Shown here: one piece after another, positions 5,406-5,946 of the stretch
Numbering within the stretch: position 1 is the stretch's first letter
How the letters are laid out: every line of letters begins with the position of its first letter
Source of the DNA: Mariniphaga sp.
GTDB lineage: Bacteria > Bacteroidota > Bacteroidia > Bacteroidales > Prolixibacteraceae
Length of the DNA stretch: 5,946 nucleotides
Reading direction: 5' to 3'
NCBI GenBank assembly: GCA_013203525.1
Contig: JABMQB010000503.1
Location: forward strand, 1 to 5,946
Position numbers and translations under genes: made by a program
The notes under the pieces: model-generated
Database searches by the model: none
What the model was told of the DNA's origin: nothing
The model's input: only the letters and a program-made list of their open reading frames with translations

Positions 5406-5946
5406 CTATTCAGTTGCATTTTTACAATCTTCCAAAAGTTTGGCTGAATCATTTTTCCCCCATGAAGGATGGATATTGGATTCAGGGATGAATTGATCAA
5501 ATAATTGAATTGCTTTTTGGAAAAGAGGCAATGCAACATCTTTTCCGCCTCCCATAAACGCAGGCATGAACATGGTTGATTTACCTTCCAGGTAGTAAAT
5601 TCTTGGATTATCCGGATTTTTCTTTTTAGCTGTTTCCAGGGCTTTTTTAGAGCGGGGTAAATAGATAGGACCGTTTACCATGGGTGTTATTTCCATTAAA
5701 GCATAACAAAGCAAGGCTTCAAGAACATCCGATTCGGAATCATTCGGTATTAATTCCTTAACTTTGTCAGCAAGGATTTTTGCCTTTTTGCAATACTCCG
5801 ATTTTTTGCTTGTTTTTGTTTCTATAAAACTCATATTAATATATGCGTATGCACCATAATAATAGGGTAGCCATTCTTCGCTCTTTATCAAAGAAATACG
5901 TTCACAGATATTTGCCAGTTCAAGAAAATTTTCAGAATTATATCCC
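5406..5946 (-). CDS. TPR-repeat protein (5' end outside window)
   Basis: The frame is open to the right edge, giving 179 visible C-terminal residues. A TTG at 5891 could be taken as a start, but upstream codons continue the same helical pattern (FLELANICERISLI before KSEEWLPYYYGAYAYINMSF), so the true start lies beyond 5946. The protein is built from TPR-like helix pairs: an ELANICERI/EEWLPYYYGAYAYI pair, a repeat around AKILADKVKELIPNDSESDVLEALL, and a later one around ALETAKKKNPDNPRIYYLEGK. Between these lies a less regular loop (ITPMVNGPIYLPRS). The C-terminal stretch FMGGGKDVALPLFQKAIQLF and IHPSWGKNDSAKLLEDC resembles a conserved ending I recall from Bacteroidota TPR proteins of unknown function. 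TPRs mediate protein-protein contacts. Whether it has a signal peptide cannot be seen. It precedes the LytS-type kinase by 48 bases on the same strand, so a shared transcript is plausible, and a role in the same signalling unit is speculation. Confidence 0.82.
   Translation of the reverse strand, partial: GYNSENFLELANICERISLIKSEEWLPYYYGAYAYINMSFIETKTSKKSEYCKKAKILADKVKELIPNDSESDVLEALLCYALMEITPMVNGPIYLPRSKKALETAKKKNPDNPRIYYLEGKSTMFMPAFMGGGKDVALPLFQKAIQLFDQFIPESNIHPSWGKNDSAKLLEDCKNATE

Noticed and set aside
5889..5891. TTG as the start codon of the TPR gene
   Set aside because: The frame stays open upstream to the window edge and encodes TPR-like helices that fit the family, so the TTG codes for an internal leucine.

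Overview
The window comes from an AT-rich bacterium of the Bacteroidota, most likely a marine or sediment Bacteroidales/Marinilabiliales-type organism. This placement is inferred from gene content, not from a marker gene. The evidence is a PafA-type secreted phosphatase homologue, a free-standing carboxypeptidase-regulatory-like (CarboxypepD_reg) secreted protein, a LytS/LytT pair in the compact Bacteroidetes form, a TPR protein of a type I associate with this phylum, almost no Shine-Dalgarno sequences, and one good Bacteroidetes -7 box (TAnnTTTG). I see no RNA genes, insertion sequences, CRISPR arrays or integration scars.

Layout, left to right. (1) Bases 1-977, minus strand: a two-gene NADH-oxidising electron-input module. 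It holds a NuoE-like [2Fe-2S] subunit and the first 162 residues of a NuoF-like FMN/NADH-binding subunit, which runs off the left edge. The NuoE-like gene heads its operon, so the module more probably belongs to an NAD(P)-linked hydrogenase or formate dehydrogenase than to a classical nuoA-N complex I cluster. (2) Bases 978-1437: a 460-base AT-rich divergent intergenic region with small palindromes and repeats. Its right end has a GC-rich hairpin whose four-base loop is ATGA, and that ATG opens an 18-codon frame whose TGA overlaps the start of the next gene. (3) Bases 1438-1833, plus strand: a small exported protein made of one CarboxypepD_reg-like beta-sandwich and a basic tail. (4) Bases 1834-3471, minus strand: a full-length PafA-family protein whose stop codon abuts that of the previous gene. 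Nearly every catalytic residue of PafA has been replaced, so it reads as a secreted pseudophosphatase. (5) Bases 3550-5946, minus strand: a TPR protein (5' end outside the window), a LytS-type histidine kinase and a LytTR response regulator. The last two overlap by four bases.

How the genes may work together: the TPR protein, kinase and regulator run in one direction with short gaps and may be one transcript. The pseudophosphatase lies 78 bases downstream with its own likely promoter and could be part of, or controlled by, this signalling group; that is inference. The NuoEF module and the CarboxypepD_reg gene look independent. The most notable finding is the conserved-length PafA homologue without its nucleophile or most of its metal ligands. 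Next is the hairpin/leader-peptide arrangement in front of the CarboxypepD_reg gene.
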